Assembly (NCBI GenBank): GCA_050330055.1
Contig: JBHJOF010000324.1
Location: forward strand, 1-14,399
DNA length: 14,399 bases
DNA from: JBHJOF01 sp050330055
GTDB taxonomy: Bacteria > Pseudomonadota > Alphaproteobacteria > Kiloniellales > JAKSDN01
Reading direction: 5' to 3'
Below, piece by piece: positions 1 to 6,537 of the stretch (the first letter of the stretch is position 1; the number at the start of each line of letters is the position of its first letter). A program made the translations under genes and the position numbers. Below the pieces are notes generated by a model that ran no database searches, had not been told where the DNA came from, and worked only from the letters and a program-made list of their open reading frames with translations.

Positions 1-546
1 CTTGGCACACGCCATGACCCGGTCCGGGCGGGCGGGACCATCCTCCTGGTAGCCCTCGACCATGGCCACGGCGAAGGCGGCGCCGAGCAGCGGGTCCTCG
101 CCGGGGCTCTCGGCGCAGCGGCCCCAGCGGGCGTCGCGCGCGACGTCGAGCATCGGCGCCCAGGCGAGCGTGATGCCGTCGGCCGCGGCTTCGGTGGCGG
201 CGACGCGCGCGGTGCGGCGGACCAGGGCCGGGTCCCAGGCGCAGGCGAGGCCCAGCGGCAGCGGAAAGATCGTGCGGTGGCCGTGGATCACGTCGCTGGT
301 GAAGAGCAGCGGAATCCCCTGCGGCGAGTCCTCGACCGCGATGCGCTGCAGCTCGCTCAGCCGGGCGAAGCCGAGGCCCGCGGCCAGGCTGCCGACCTCG
401 CCGCGGCGAATGCGGCTCTCGATGTCGGCAACGGCCTGGCCGGCGCCGGTGGCCGCCTCGCTTTGGGCGGTGGGATGATTGAGCTGACCGACTTTATCCG
501 CAAGGCTCATCCGCTGCAGCAGATCTTCGATCAACGCACACTCCAC
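1..546 (-). CDS. GH3 family beta-glucosidase (BglX-like), 3' part beyond the window edge
   Basis: The visible N-terminal ~180 residues match glycoside hydrolase family 3, which releases terminal beta-linked glucose or related sugars from oligosaccharides. The frame opens with IEDLLQRMSLADKVGQL, then TSDVIHGHRTIFPLPLGLAC, WAPMLDVARDARWGR and SPGEDPLLG, in the order and spacing of BglX-type enzymes. The catalytic nucleophile Asp lies past the left edge and cannot be checked. No signal peptide precedes the family start, so a cytoplasmic location is inferred, unlike periplasmic BglX of E. coli. The start is uncertain: GTG at 546 (GAGGG close upstream), TTG at 534 (GGAG six bases upstream), ATG at 510 or ATG at 570 all stay in frame. 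It lies about 200 bases downstream of the sulfatase on the same strand, suggesting joint use on sulfated or decorated glycans. Confidence 0.88.
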   Translation of the reverse strand, partial: MECALIEDLLQRMSLADKVGQLNHPTAQSEAATGAGQAVADIESRIRRGEVGSLAAGLGFARLSELQRIAVEDSPQGIPLLFTSDVIHGHRTIFPLPLGLACAWDPALVRRTARVAATEAAADGITLAWAPMLDVARDARWGRCAESPGEDPLLGAAFAVAMVEGYQEDGPARPDRVMACAK

Positions 547-677
547 TCGCCCTCGGCTTCGGGCCAGCATGCCGCAGGCAACGGCTGCCGCACAGGGGCA
601 ATTCAGTGATCGTGCACGCGGCGGAAAGGAAGCATCGCAGGATCGAGATCATGCTCCGGGATCTGGCGCCGACCCAT

Positions 678-707
678 CCTGGTGGATGCCCACCTGGTGG
701 ATGCCCA
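678..707. repeat. Perfect tandem duplication of a 15-bp unit
   Basis: The unit CCTGGTGGATGCCCA occurs twice head to tail at 678-692 and 693-707 with no mismatch. It lies in the spacer between the sulfatase stop and the GH3 start. The unit length is a multiple of three, and in one minus-strand frame it reads GHPPG twice. I do not think it is translated. It looks like a slippage-type duplication. Confidence 0.8.
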
Positions 708-748
708 GCCGCCATGAGCCCGCCGTCGCGAAGCGCCATGGCAATGCT

Positions 749-2290
749 TCAAGCGAGGCTGGCGAGAACGGCGGCCGTGTCATGCTCCGGGATGTCACCG
801 ATCTCGGCCATCTTGGCATCGAGTTTCGCGATCATTTCGCGCACGACGCCGGCCATCTTGGGATCGTGAAACACGTTGCAGAGCTCGAGCGGGTCGGCCA
901 CGCAGTCGAACAGCTCCCACTCAGGCGGCTCGTCGCCGGGCTGCGCGCCGGGCTGATCCAAGGCGTCGTTGTACCAGTAGATCAGCTTGTAGCGCTGGTC
1001 GCGGATGCCGTAGTGCGCGAAGGCGTTGTGGATGCTGTCCTTGTGCATCCAGTAGCGATGATAGGCGACCTGCGGCCAGTCCGCGGGAACGCGGCCCTCG
1101 AGCAGCGGGCGCAGGCTGCGACCCTGCATGTAGGATGGCACCGCCAGGCCGGCGTAGTCGAGAAAGGTCGGGGCGAAGTCGACGTTGGTGGCGATCGCCT
1201 TCGCCACGCCCGGCCCGAAGCCCGCCGGATAGCGGGCCAGGAAGGGCATCTGCAGCGATTCCTCGTAGATGAAGCGCTTGTCGAACCAGCCGTGCTCGCC
1301 CAGGAAGAAGCCCTGGTCCGAGGTATAGATGACGATCGTGTCCTCGGCGCTGCCGTCCTGGTCGAGCCAGTCGAGCAGCCGCCCGACGTTCTCGTCGATC
1401 GCCACGATGGTGCGCAGGTAGCGCTTGATGTAGCGCTGGTACTTGAAGTGATCGAGCTCGCGCTTCGAGCCGAAGGTGAAGCGCTGGCCGCTGTTGCGGT
1501 CGAACAGCTCGAGGCCGCTCGGGTCCTCCAGATCGGGCAGCTTGGCGCGCTCGGGCCGGCCGGTCTCGTCGTTCCAGACCTGTGCCGGGCCTTCCGGCTG
1601 GGCCAGGCCGAGGTCCTCGTAGGTCATGTCGACGCGCACGCGCATCCTGGCCGCCGCCGCGGCGCGGGCCCGGTTCTTGTAGTCGTCGTCGAAGCTCTCG
1701 GGCACCGGGATGGTCTCGTTCTCGAACAGCCGGGCGTGCCGCGGTGCCGGCTCGAAGGCGCGATGCGGCGCCTTGTGGTGGCACAGGAGGAAGAACGGCC
1801 GGTCGCGGTCGCGCGCGCCGAGCCATTCGAGGCAGTGGTCGGTGATCAGGTCGGTGGCGTAGCCACGGTAGTGGCGCGCGCCCTCGGGCCCGATCATCTC
1901 GGGATCGAAGTAGGCGCCCTGGTCGGGCAGCACGCGCCAGTCGTCAAAGCCGGTCGGCCGGTGGCGCGGCCCCTCGCCCAGGTGCCACTTGCCGAAGATC
2001 GCGGTCGCGTAGCCGCCCGCCCTGAGGCTCTTGGCGACGTTCGGCCAGCGGTTGTCGAGCAGGGTCACGAGCGTCGTGACGCCGTTCACGTGGTTGTAGG
2101 TCCCGGTCAGGATCGTGGCGCGGCTCGGCGTGCAGATCGAGTTGGTGACATAGCAATGGTCGAGGCGCACGCCCTCGGCGGCGATCCGGTCGATCGAGGG
2201 CGTCGTGACGATGCGCGAGCCATAGGCGCTGATCGCCTTCGCGGCATGGTCGTCCGCCATGATGAAGAGGATGTTTGGCTGTCGGCTCAT
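749..2290 (-). CDS. Type I (family S1) formylglycine-dependent sulfatase
   Basis: The 513-residue product is a sulfatase of the arylsulfatase/choline-sulfatase/iduronate-sulfatase superfamily, which hydrolyses sulfate esters. NILFIMADD at residues 6-14 carries the metal-binding Asp pair. C53-T-P-S-R57 is the C-x-P-x-R signature in which Cys is oxidised to formylglycine. GKWHLG (100-105) supplies the active-site Lys and His, and YTSDQGFFLGEHGWFDKR in the C-terminal half adds metal and substrate residues. The frame stays open upstream to 2443, but ATG 2290 is chosen because GAGGG lies eight bases before it and homology starts at once. No signal peptide is seen, so a cytoplasmic enzyme is inferred. 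No formylglycine-generating enzyme is encoded in the window. The substrate cannot be read from sequence; the downstream GH3 gene suggests a glycan. Confidence 0.93.
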   Translation of the reverse strand: MSRQPNILFIMADDHAAKAISAYGSRIVTTPSIDRIAAEGVRLDHCYVTNSICTPSRATILTGTYNHVNGVTTLVTLLDNRWPNVAKSLRAGGYATAIFGKWHLGEGPRHRPTGFDDWRVLPDQGAYFDPEMIGPEGARHYRGYATDLITDHCLEWLGARDRDRPFFLLCHHKAPHRAFEPAPRHARLFENETIPVPESFDDDYKNRARAAAAARMRVRVDMTYEDLGLAQPEGPAQVWNDETGRPERAKLPDLEDPSGLELFDRNSGQRFTFGSKRELDHFKYQRYIKRYLRTIVAIDENVGRLLDWLDQDGSAEDTIVIYTSDQGFFLGEHGWFDKRFIYEESLQMPFLARYPAGFGPGVAKAIATNVDFAPTFLDYAGLAVPSYMQGRSLRPLLEGRVPADWPQVAYHRYWMHKDSIHNAFAHYGIRDQRYKLIYWYNDALDQPGAQPGDEPPEWELFDCVADPLELCNVFHDPKMAGVVREMIAKLDAKMAEIGDIPEHDTAAVLASLA

Positions 2291-2752
2291 GGCGTTTCCC
2301 TCTACAAACCCGTCTGCTCCTGGCGCCGGCAAGCCTGTGGCGTCCAGCCGGCTACGTCTTGGCCTTGCATTTACCGCGGGTAACTGCGCCGGAGAAGCAC
2401 TTATCGGCGACCGCGGCCGGCAACCCGCGGCGGAGCGCCGCAACGGCGGGCCGTTGCGTCCTGCCCACCTCAGGCCGGCGCGTCGATCAGCGGCTTAGGG
2501 CCCGGCCGCCTTGCCGGGCGTGAGAGGGCAGGCAGCGCGGTGCGCTAGCTCACAAACTGCCGCATGGCCAACAGCTATAGTTGGTGACCAGACTGCGACC
2601 GGCAGCCCAAGGTTGGGTGGCGGCCGTTGCGGCTTGCGCGTGACCTCGATTGCGGCGTGTCTTTAACGGGGCGTCATTGTAGAATTCCGCGCTCCGGAGA
2701 CGCCCCGCGGGATCGGCGCCAATCGTTCAAACCCTAACGCTGGCGGTTAGCC
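2291..2752. other. Divergent intergenic region between sulfatase and heme-sensor genes
   Basis: These 462 bases separate two divergent genes and should hold both promoters. No protein with recognisable homology is seen. The right third holds a 9-bp inverted repeat around a -10-like box (described separately) and a short repeat, CTAAC at 2734-2738 with GTTAG at 2746-2750, directly before the ATG of the heme-sensor gene. That gene lacks a strong Shine-Dalgarno sequence (only GGCGG), so this small hairpin could affect initiation. No convincing promoter for the sulfatase was found. Confidence 0.55.
2667..2707 (+). promoter_or_regulatory. Inverted repeat flanking a -10-like box upstream of the heme-sensor gene
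   Basis: CGGGGCGTC at 2667-2675 pairs perfectly with GACGCCCCG at 2699-2707, nine base pairs with a 23-base centre. The centre contains TAGAAT at 2680-2685, five of six matches to TATAAT, but with a poor -35 (GTGTCT at a 17-base spacing). The layout fits either an operator flanking the core promoter or a leader hairpin. The repeat is observed; the regulatory role is inferred. Confidence 0.4.
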
Positions 2753-3622
2753 ATGGGATTGCGCCTTCGCTTCAACATCGTGCTGACGGTGGTCTTCCTG
2801 CTCGGCCTGGCGGCTTCGGGCTATGTCTTCTTCGACCTGCTGCGTCGCAACGCCCGTGACGAGGTGGTGCGCCACGCCGAGCTGATGATCGAGGCGGCGC
2901 AGGCGATCCGCTCCTACACCGTGTCGGAGGTGCGTCCGCTACTGGCGCCGCAGATGTACGAGGAGTTCCTGCCGCAGACCGTGCCGGCCTATGCGGCGAC
3001 CAACACGCTTGGGCTGTTGCCGGCGAACTATCACGAGTACATCTACAAGGAGGCGACGCTCAACCCGACCAACCCGCGTGACCGCGCCGCCGACTGGGAA
3101 GCCGACCTGATCCACACCTTCAAGCGCAACGCGGACCTGCACGTGCTGAGCGGCGAGCGCCAGACCCCGAGCGGCCCCTCGCTCTACATCGCCAGCCCGA
3201 TCAAGATCGAGAACGAGGCCTGCCTGACCTGCCACAGCGTGCCGGCCAATGCGCCGGCCTCGATGCTGGCGATCTACGGCGACGCCAACGGTTTCGGCTG
3301 GCAGCTCAACGAGATCGTCGGCGCGCAGATCGTCTCGGTGCCGATGTCGGTGCCGCTGGCCAATGCCAACCGGGCCTTCATCACCTTCATGATCTCGCTC
3401 TGCGCCGTCTTCGCCGTGCTCTACATCGCGCTCAACGTGATGCTGAGCCGCATGATCGTCAAGCCGATCACCGACATGTCCAAGGCTGCCGACCAGGTCA
3501 GCCGCGGCGACTTCGGCGTGCCCGAGTTCAAGGACAGCAGCAGCGACGAGATCGGCCGCCTGGGCGCGTCCTTCAACCGCATGCGGCGCAGCCTCGAGCA
3601 GGCCATGAAGATGATCGGCTGA
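2753..3622 (+). CDS. Membrane heme sensor: DUF3365 (Tll0287-like) domain plus HAMP
   Basis: This 289-residue protein has one transmembrane helix at about 9-28, a periplasmic domain at about 30-200, a second helix at about 205-228 and a cytoplasmic HAMP segment from about 230 to 285 that starts at MIVKPITDMSKAADQV. The outer domain matches the DUF3365/Tll0287-like family and contains C157-L-T-C160-H161, a CxxCH motif expected to hold a covalent c-type heme; such domains are thought to sense redox state or small ligands. The protein ends just after HAMP with no kinase, methyl-accepting or cyclase output domain. The cyclase gene starts 38 bases later on the same strand, so the likely partner is encoded separately. 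The start is fixed by the first helix, although the ribosome binding site is weak. Ligand and redox role are unknown. Confidence 0.87.
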   Translation: MGLRLRFNIVLTVVFLLGLAASGYVFFDLLRRNARDEVVRHAELMIEAAQAIRSYTVSEVRPLLAPQMYEEFLPQTVPAYAATNTLGLLPANYHEYIYKEATLNPTNPRDRAADWEADLIHTFKRNADLHVLSGERQTPSGPSLYIASPIKIENEACLTCHSVPANAPASMLAIYGDANGFGWQLNEIVGAQIVSVPMSVPLANANRAFITFMISLCAVFAVLYIALNVMLSRMIVKPITDMSKAADQVSRGDFGVPEFKDSSSDEIGRLGASFNRMRRSLEQAMKMIG

Positions 3623-3660
3623 CGGATGGACCGACCCGGACCCTATAGGAGGCCGCGACC

Positions 3661-4902
3661 ATGATCGAGCGCACCGGCCGGACCGTCATCTGCTCCATCG
3701 TCTTCATGGACATCGTCGGCTTTTCCAAGAACCTGGTGCCGGACCAGATCGCCATGAAGGCGCAGTTGAACGGCCTGGTGCGCCGCGCGGTCGCCGACAT
3801 CGCCGAGTCCGAGCGCATCGTCATCGACACCGGGGACGGCGTCGCGCTCTGCTTCATGGGCGATCCGGAGGATGCGCTCTTCGTCGCCATGGCGGTCAAC
3901 GACGCGATCAAGAAGGGTGCTGCCGACCTGCCCGCCATGACGCTGCGCATCGGCATCAACCTGGGTCCGGTCAAGACCGTGGTCGACCTAAACGGCCAGG
4001 CCAACGTGCTGGGCGACGGCATCAACGTGGCCGAGCGCATCATGAGCTTCGCCGGCGACAACGAGATCCTGATCTCGCGCTCCTACTACGAGGTGGTGTC
4101 CTGCCTCAACGAGCGCTACGCGAAGCTGTTCCACTACATCGGCATGAAGAAGGACAAGCACATCCGCGAGCACCAGCTCTATGCGCTGGGCGCGATCAAT
4201 TTGGGCCAGCTCGAGGCGGTCTGCGGCCCGGCCAAGCCGGCCACCCAGGCGGTCGTCGCCGAGGTCCCGGCGGCGGCGCACGCCCATGAGGAAGCGGCTG
4301 ACGCCGGCCTTGACGGCGTGCCGGAGGCCCGCGTGGCGGAAGGCGGGGCGGCCGGGGGCGGCGAGGGCGGCCTGCTGCCCCCTATACTGCCCGGCCCGCT
4401 GCTGGCGGCCGAGACGCAGCGCCTCGCCAACCTGATCGGCCCGCTCGCCAAGGTGATCGTGGCGCGCGCCGCCCAGTCGGCGGACAGCCGCGACAAGTTC
4501 TACCAGACCATCGCCTCGGCGATCCCCGACCAGGCAGACCGCGCCAGCTTTCTGGCCAAGGCCCCGCCGCCGCCCGGCGACACCGCCGGTTCCTTCCGCT
4601 CCGCCTTCGCCACCACCTTCGAGCGCCCGAGGTCCCCCAAGACGCCGATGCCGCCGCCTCCCGCGGAGCCCGTGCTGGCAGCGGCGCCGGAAGTGCCTCC
4701 GGCTGAAAGCGCCCCGCCCACGGCCGAGCAGCTGGCCGAGATCGAGCGCCAGCTGACCGAGTACCTCGGACCCTTGGCCCACCTGCTGGTGCAGAAGGAG
4801 GCCGGCAAGGCCGCCTCGCTCGAGGCCCTCTGCGCCAGCCTGGCCAAGCACATCAGGAGCCGGGACGAGCGCGAGCGCTTCCTGGCGGCGTTCCGGGAGT
4901 AG
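3661..4902 (+). CDS. Class III adenylate/guanylate cyclase-like protein with two C-terminal repeats
   Basis: Residues 1 to about 175 of 413 form a class III cyclase homology domain. The metal-binding Asp pair is present as D17 in IVFMDIVGFSK and D59 in DTGDGVALCF, and the transition-state Asn and Arg occur in GDGINVAERI. The substrate-selecting Lys (three residues before the GD) is Ile55, and the usual Asp before the xxGD motif is Asn, so whether it makes cAMP, cGMP or neither is open. An Ala/Pro-rich linker follows. Residues 251-300 and 355-411 are two copies of a module centred on GPLA and ending in FLA, joined by a Pro-rich linker. There is no membrane segment, so it is cytoplasmic and probably driven by the heme-HAMP protein just upstream. 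AGGAGG eight bases before ATG supports the start. It ends nine bases from the convergent toxin gene. Confidence 0.87.
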   Translation: MIERTGRTVICSIVFMDIVGFSKNLVPDQIAMKAQLNGLVRRAVADIAESERIVIDTGDGVALCFMGDPEDALFVAMAVNDAIKKGAADLPAMTLRIGINLGPVKTVVDLNGQANVLGDGINVAERIMSFAGDNEILISRSYYEVVSCLNERYAKLFHYIGMKKDKHIREHQLYALGAINLGQLEAVCGPAKPATQAVVAEVPAAAHAHEEAADAGLDGVPEARVAEGGAAGGGEGGLLPPILPGPLLAAETQRLANLIGPLAKVIVARAAQSADSRDKFYQTIASAIPDQADRASFLAKAPPPPGDTAGSFRSAFATTFERPRSPKTPMPPPPAEPVLAAAPEVPPAESAPPTAEQLAEIERQLTEYLGPLAHLLVQKEAGKAASLEALCASLAKHIRSRDERERFLAAFRE

Positions 4903-4911
4903 GAGCCGAGT

Positions 4912-5484
4912 CTAATCGCCGCGCTTTGGCCTGTCGGCCCAGTCGATCGGGCCCGTGGTTTCCTCCGCCGTCATCTGCTCGGGGCCGACCTTCTCCGTGA
5001 AAACGATCAGGTTCGAACAGCTCCAACGCGCGTTCGGTACCAGTACGGCGTCGAAGCCGAGAAAGCTCGCGACCTCGGCGATCTGCTGGGTGGTGGGATA
5101 CTCCTGGTCCCGCTCCGCATAGGAGAGCCGTCCGAAGCGGGCCATGTCCACGCCGAGGCGTTCGAGTTCGGCCGGATCCGACAGATCCAGCACCGCCTCC
5201 AGTGACACCTCGATCCTGTGCAGGAAATAACGGACTCGCGATGGAACAACGGGCAGACCTTTCGACAGATGATAGTTTAACTCGGCAATGGCGCCGTCGG
5301 CGTCGAGCGATGTGTAGAGCACGTCGAAGGTCCCGTCGTCCCAACGCCCGCCAGCTCGCGCGCCGCGCAGGGCATCCCGTTTCTCTCTCGCCACCCGCCA
5401 GACCATGCCGCGAAAGGGCCTTCTCGGCTTCGTGTCAAGCGCATCGATGAGCTCGCTAGGTCGGGGAGGCCGCGGCGTGGCCAT
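4912..5484 (-). CDS. RES-domain toxin of a RES/Xre toxin-antitoxin pair
   Basis: This 190-residue protein matches the RES domain family, whose studied members (for example MbcT and ParT) are ADP-ribosyltransferase-fold toxins that act on NAD+ or modify targets with it. The family name residues can be placed: Arg in VWRVAR (R30) and GGRW (R47), Glu in AIAELNYH (E68) and Ser in WSCSNLIVF (S157), with Y57 also in place. None of the expected residues is missing, so an active toxin is plausible. It follows the Xre-like gene by two bases (stop TAG, then gg, then ATG) with no strong separate ribosome binding site, so translational coupling is likely. It is convergent with the cyclase gene. Toxicity here is inferred from family and context. 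Confidence 0.92.
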   Translation of the reverse strand: MATPRPPRPSELIDALDTKPRRPFRGMVWRVAREKRDALRGARAGGRWDDGTFDVLYTSLDADGAIAELNYHLSKGLPVVPSRVRYFLHRIEVSLEAVLDLSDPAELERLGVDMARFGRLSYAERDQEYPTTQQIAEVASFLGFDAVLVPNARWSCSNLIVFTEKVGPEQMTAEETTGPIDWADRPKRGD

Positions 5485-5486
5485 CC

Positions 5487-5831
5487 CTAGAGGTAGGCGT
5501 CTGCGTCCAGGCGATCGAGGATCGCCAGCACCGCCTCGGATTGGCCGTCGATGATCAGGTCGATCGCCCGTCGTCCCTCGAGTTGGGGGTGACGGGCATA
5601 GAGCCAGGTACGAATTTCCTCGGCGGAATAGTAGGCCTCCAGGCGACCGACGATGTAGTGCAGGTCGGAGAGGATAAGCTGGGTCCGGGGATGCGGCAGG
5701 TGCGTGCCGGCCTTCCAGCGCGACACTGTGGCCGAGGAGACATCCGTGATGTTGGCGATGTCCGTGCCCTTCAGGCCGCCATGCTCGCCCAGCTCCTCAA
5801 GGTATCGGGTGACGGTGCCCTGCGTGGCCAC
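5487..5831 (-). CDS. Xre/MbcA/ParS-type antitoxin with DUF2384 C-terminus
   Basis: This is a 114-residue DNA-binding antitoxin. Residues about 17-46 form a helix-turn-helix (GLKGTDIANITDVSSATVSR). The C-terminal half, including HPQLEGRRAIDLIIDG and a final LDRLDADAYL, matches the DUF2384 toxin-binding domain of MbcA/ParS proteins, whose tail typically plugs the RES active site. The start is GTG at 5831: an in-frame TAG lies two codons upstream and no better start was found; the ribosome binding site is weak. It is first in the two-gene unit, so antitoxin is made before toxin, and it probably represses its own promoter at 5859-5899. Its partner is unambiguous from the adjacent RES gene. Confidence 0.9.
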   Translation of the reverse strand: MATQGTVTRYLEELGEHGGLKGTDIANITDVSSATVSRWKAGTHLPHPRTQLILSDLHYIVGRLEAYYSAEEIRTWLYARHPQLEGRRAIDLIIDGQSEAVLAILDRLDADAYL

Positions 5832-6163
5832 GATCTATCGCTCGGTTTCACATTGTGCTTTCATGCTTCAGTCTACATGAAAACAAAACGTAAGTTCAAG
5901 GTCAAGCACGTCGCCACGCTTGGCACCGGCGGAAGAACCGGGCCGGCGTGACCGATGGCGGCGGAGGGCTTGGCCGGCCCTCTTTGGGCGTGGGGCCACC
6001 ATCCGCAACCCCGCCCACAGCTAGCCGCCGCAGTCGCCGTCAGCCTGGACCGGCGCGGCCGCGGCCCGCCGTGATCGTTCGCCTTCATCGGGTGCTGCAA
6101 AGGGCCGGTCGCTTGGTGTATGCCTGCAAGCGGAGAGCGGCGCTCCGCCGCTGGAGGGCCCCC
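5832..6163. other. Divergent intergenic region between antitoxin and DUF6460-like genes
   Basis: These 332 bases hold the toxin-antitoxin promoter at their left end. The remainder is GC-rich. It contains a 6-bp hairpin with GAGGGC at 5964-5969 and GCCCTC at 5977-5982 followed by three T, too weak and oddly placed to call a terminator, and a second hairpin, GCGGAG at 6130-6135 with CTCCGC at 6143-6148, close before the next gene. The reading frame of the downstream gene stays open back to an ATG at 5948, but that part codes for Arg/Pro-rich low-complexity sequence and I do not consider it translated. Confidence 0.5.
5849..5899 (-). promoter_or_regulatory. Predicted promoter and operator of the toxin-antitoxin operon
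   Basis: Read on the minus strand, TTGAAC (5899-5894) and TAGACT (5875-5870) lie 18 bases apart and resemble -35 and -10 boxes. A perfect 7-bp inverted repeat, TTTCATG at 5859-5865 with CATGAAA at 5876-5882, covers the -10 box, and a second small palindrome, CACA-T-TGTG, sits at 5849-5857 in the leader. This is the arrangement expected for repression by the Xre-like antitoxin. The sequence is also locally AT-rich compared with its surroundings. The repeats are observed; repressor binding is inferred. Confidence 0.5.
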
Positions 6164-6415
6164 ATGCCGCGCGTCACCCTTGGTACCCTGATCAAGATTG
6201 TCCTGGTCTCGCTGGCGGTCGGCCTGGTCATGGCCTGGTTCGGTCTGACGCCGCAGGCGGTCTTCCGGGGTGCCCTTGATCGGCTCGTCGGGGCCTTCGA
6301 CTGGGCCGTCGAAGCCTTCGGTTGGACCGTCTCGTATGTCCTGCTCGGCGCCGCGGTCGTGGTGCCGGTCTGGTTCCTGCTCTATCTGCTGCGCGCCTTC
6401 AAGGGCCGCCGCTGA
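6164..6415 (+). CDS. Small two-helix membrane protein, DUF6460-like
   Basis: This 83-residue product has a short N-terminus, a membrane helix at about 7-27, an amphipathic middle stretch (LDRLVGAFDWAVEAFGW) and a second helix at about 57-77 ending in a basic tail, FKGRR. The layout and the motif of a hydrophobic helix followed by VVVPVWFLLYLLR resemble the DUF6460 family of small alphaproteobacterial membrane proteins; its function is not known. The start is ATG 6164, preceded by GGAGGG five bases upstream; a longer in-frame start at 5948 would add an unlikely basic, Pro-rich extension. The next gene begins 122 bases downstream on the same strand, so shared transcription is possible but not shown. 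Confidence 0.75.
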   Translation: MPRVTLGTLIKIVLVSLAVGLVMAWFGLTPQAVFRGALDRLVGAFDWAVEAFGWTVSYVLLGAAVVVPVWFLLYLLRAFKGRR

Positions 6416-6537
6416 GCGCTGGTCCCGCCGCAACCACCGGCAGCCTGCCTCGCCCCCGTCTCGTCGCCGGCACCGCGCCCTTGCCGAACCAGGGCCCGGC
6501 GCCGAATATGGCGCTGCCAAGAGGAGGGCTCGAGCGA

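Noticed and set aside
494..739. 81-codon minus-strand frame spanning the 15-bp tandem repeat
   Set aside because: It overlaps the GH3 start by up to 53-77 bases, has no homology I recognise and no clear ribosome binding site.
569..2383. 604-codon open frame on the plus strand opposite the sulfatase
   Set aside because: It mirrors the sulfatase gene in GC-rich DNA; the translation is Val/Ala/Arg-rich with no family motifs, whereas the minus strand has a full set of sulfatase motifs.
5964..5982. GAGGGC/GCCCTC hairpin followed by TTT as a terminator
   Set aside because: Only six base pairs and three T, and it lies between divergent genes where no plus-strand transcript is expected to end.
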